A DNA stretch of 13,483 bases from Microcaldota archaeon (lineage in GTDB: Archaea; Micrarchaeota; Micrarchaeia; Burarchaeales; JACQQB01): assembly GCA_016207225.1 (NCBI GenBank), contig JACQQB010000080.1:1-13483 (forward strand), written 5' to 3'. Shown here piece by piece: positions 12,650-13,483 of this stretch; the first letter of the stretch is position 1; every line of letters starts with the position of its first letter. Made by a program: the position numbers and the translations under genes. The notes beneath the pieces were generated by a model that was given only the letters and a program-made list of their open reading frames with translations, was not told where the DNA came from and searched no databases.

Positions 12650-13483
12650 ATGTCCGCCCTGAGAGTACACAATCCAGGTACAACTCCATCAACTGGACGA
12701 GTACCTATTCATTTGTCTAGTCCGCTAGTAGAAAAAAGGCTGGATGAGGGAAAAACTACTGGGTTACTTCCAAGCTTGGTCGTTCTCAGGGAAATTGGTT
12801 TATTAAATCGAGAACCAAATACAAACTCCCTAGGTAGTAGATTCCTAGAAATATGCAGTAGCCATGAGCTGGGAGAACAAGAAGCAGGCTCTTTCCTAAC
12901 TGCCTATATTCAAATGTTTGCAGAATATGGGAAACGTGCAATAATAACAAGTGAAAATCTAGAACATTTTTTAGAATCTCTGGATCAATTCCTTCTAGCA
13001 TGTTCAAAAGGTGGCCTGGTAAAACCAAATTCCAGCAGTGACCTCCACAGAGTTGGAACTAGATTTGCTGAAATATATGGAATAATGGAAGAAAAAGGTT
13101 TTATTGGAAGTGATTTGTTACTCTCCTTAATTGGCAGTGTAAAGGCAGGCCTATTCAAAACTGAGGAGGATCTCTTGGCGGTACAGGGATTTATTCAAGG
13201 TCTTGACACTGATTATGTTCTAAGAAAATTTCAAACCGGACAATCTCCTGCTCTCATAACTCAGATTGGTTTTAATATTTATGTAAATGATGCCCCAAAC
13301 CTTGCTCTAGTAAATTTACCAGACTTTAGGCCAATGATTCCAGGCCTAGAAATAGCGGTAGAAACAATGAACAAATTCCTCCAGCCAAACCACGATATTC
13401 GCTTTGTTGATTTTGCCCTAAATTCTCATGTCTGGGGAGCGTCCAATCCTAACCAAATAGTCGTGTATGTTCCCAGCCTCACA
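12650..13483 (+). CDS. Hypothetical protein with helical repeats, 3' partial
   Basis: Open from the ATG at 12650 to the window edge, 278 residues visible. GGTGA at 12641-12645 is the ribosome binding site. I do not recognise it. Residues about 46-185 are mostly helical and seem to contain two copies of a unit of roughly 70 residues: GLLN...LGSRFLEI (50-68) matches GLVK...VGTRFAEI (122-142), and ITSENLEHFLESL (99-111) matches FKTEEDLLAVQGFIQGL (169-185). After residue 205 the chain turns beta-rich (GFNIYVNDAPNLALVNLPDF) and then has GLEIAVETMNKF...IRFVDFAL, which faintly resembles residues 36-63 of the preceding protein. It lies 28 bases after that gene, suggesting an operon. No signal peptide or membrane segment is visible. 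Confidence 0.7.
   Translation, partial: MSALRVHNPGTTPSTGRVPIHLSSPLVEKRLDEGKTTGLLPSLVVLREIGLLNREPNTNSLGSRFLEICSSHELGEQEAGSFLTAYIQMFAEYGKRAIITSENLEHFLESLDQFLLACSKGGLVKPNSSSDLHRVGTRFAEIYGIMEEKGFIGSDLLLSLIGSVKAGLFKTEEDLLAVQGFIQGLDTDYVLRKFQTGQSPALITQIGFNIYVNDAPNLALVNLPDFRPMIPGLEIAVETMNKFLQPNHDIRFVDFALNSHVWGASNPNQIVVYVPSLT

Noticed and set aside
1..13483. Mobile element, CRISPR array or defence system
   Set aside because: No transposase or integrase, no terminal inverted repeats, no regularly spaced repeats and no recognisable defence proteins on either strand. The only dispersed repeat is the leader cassette.

Overview
The window is a piece of an archaeal chromosome. The evidence is a proteasome alpha subunit, exosome Rrp4/Rrp41/Rrp42, two protein subunits of RNase P, SBDS, eukaryote-type ribosomal proteins L15e and L37Ae, RNA polymerase subunit P, KEOPS Pcc1, prefoldin beta and a CTP-dependent riboflavin kinase. 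Promoters look archaeal (TTTAAATA-type boxes) and ribosome binding sites are mostly AGGTGA-like. Base composition is moderately AT-rich, spacing is tight and several proteins are short. These traits suggest an uncultivated, possibly DPANN-type lineage, but I cannot name the group from sequence alone.

Layout. Positions 1-696 hold the C-terminal part of an EF-Tu/SelB-like protein, meeting tail to tail (4-base overlap) a minus-strand gene of unknown function (693-1436). From 1577 to about 10106 thirteen core genes and a transporter run on the plus strand with gaps of 0-40 bases or overlaps: L15e, Rnp3, Rnp2, PsmA, SBDS, Rrp4, Rrp41, Rrp42, L37Ae, RpoP (short, TTG start), Brix protein, Pcc1, prefoldin beta, DHH phosphoesterase, MFS transporter. 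This is the known archaeal exosome/proteasome superoperon, linking ribosome biogenesis, RNA processing and decay, tRNA modification, transcription and protein quality control. It is followed by a ureohydrolase (agmatinase/arginase family) and a winged-helix riboflavin kinase, each with its own apparent promoter region. The window ends in two unrecognised genes (11875-12621 and 12650 to beyond the edge).

The most notable signal lies outside the core genes. The unknown genes at 693-1436 (minus) and 11875-12621 (plus), over 10 kb apart, appear to encode distant paralogues of nearly equal length (247 and 248 residues). Both are preceded by the same cassette: a TTTAAATA box and, exactly 29 bases further on, a nearly identical 24-base hairpin at the expected transcript 5' end. 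All substitutions between the two hairpins keep the base pairing or fall in the loop, and one is a full compensatory T-A to C-G change. This suggests a dispersed, lineage-specific gene family controlled by a shared structured leader or operator that I do not recognise as described.

No stretch over 300 bases lacks a gene. The gene-free gaps are 1437-1576 (two divergent promoters and hairpin copy 1), 11002-11108 (imperfect dyads before the riboflavin kinase) and 11754-11874 (palindrome, promoter and hairpin copy 2). I see no rRNA, tRNA, CRISPR array or insertion sequence.
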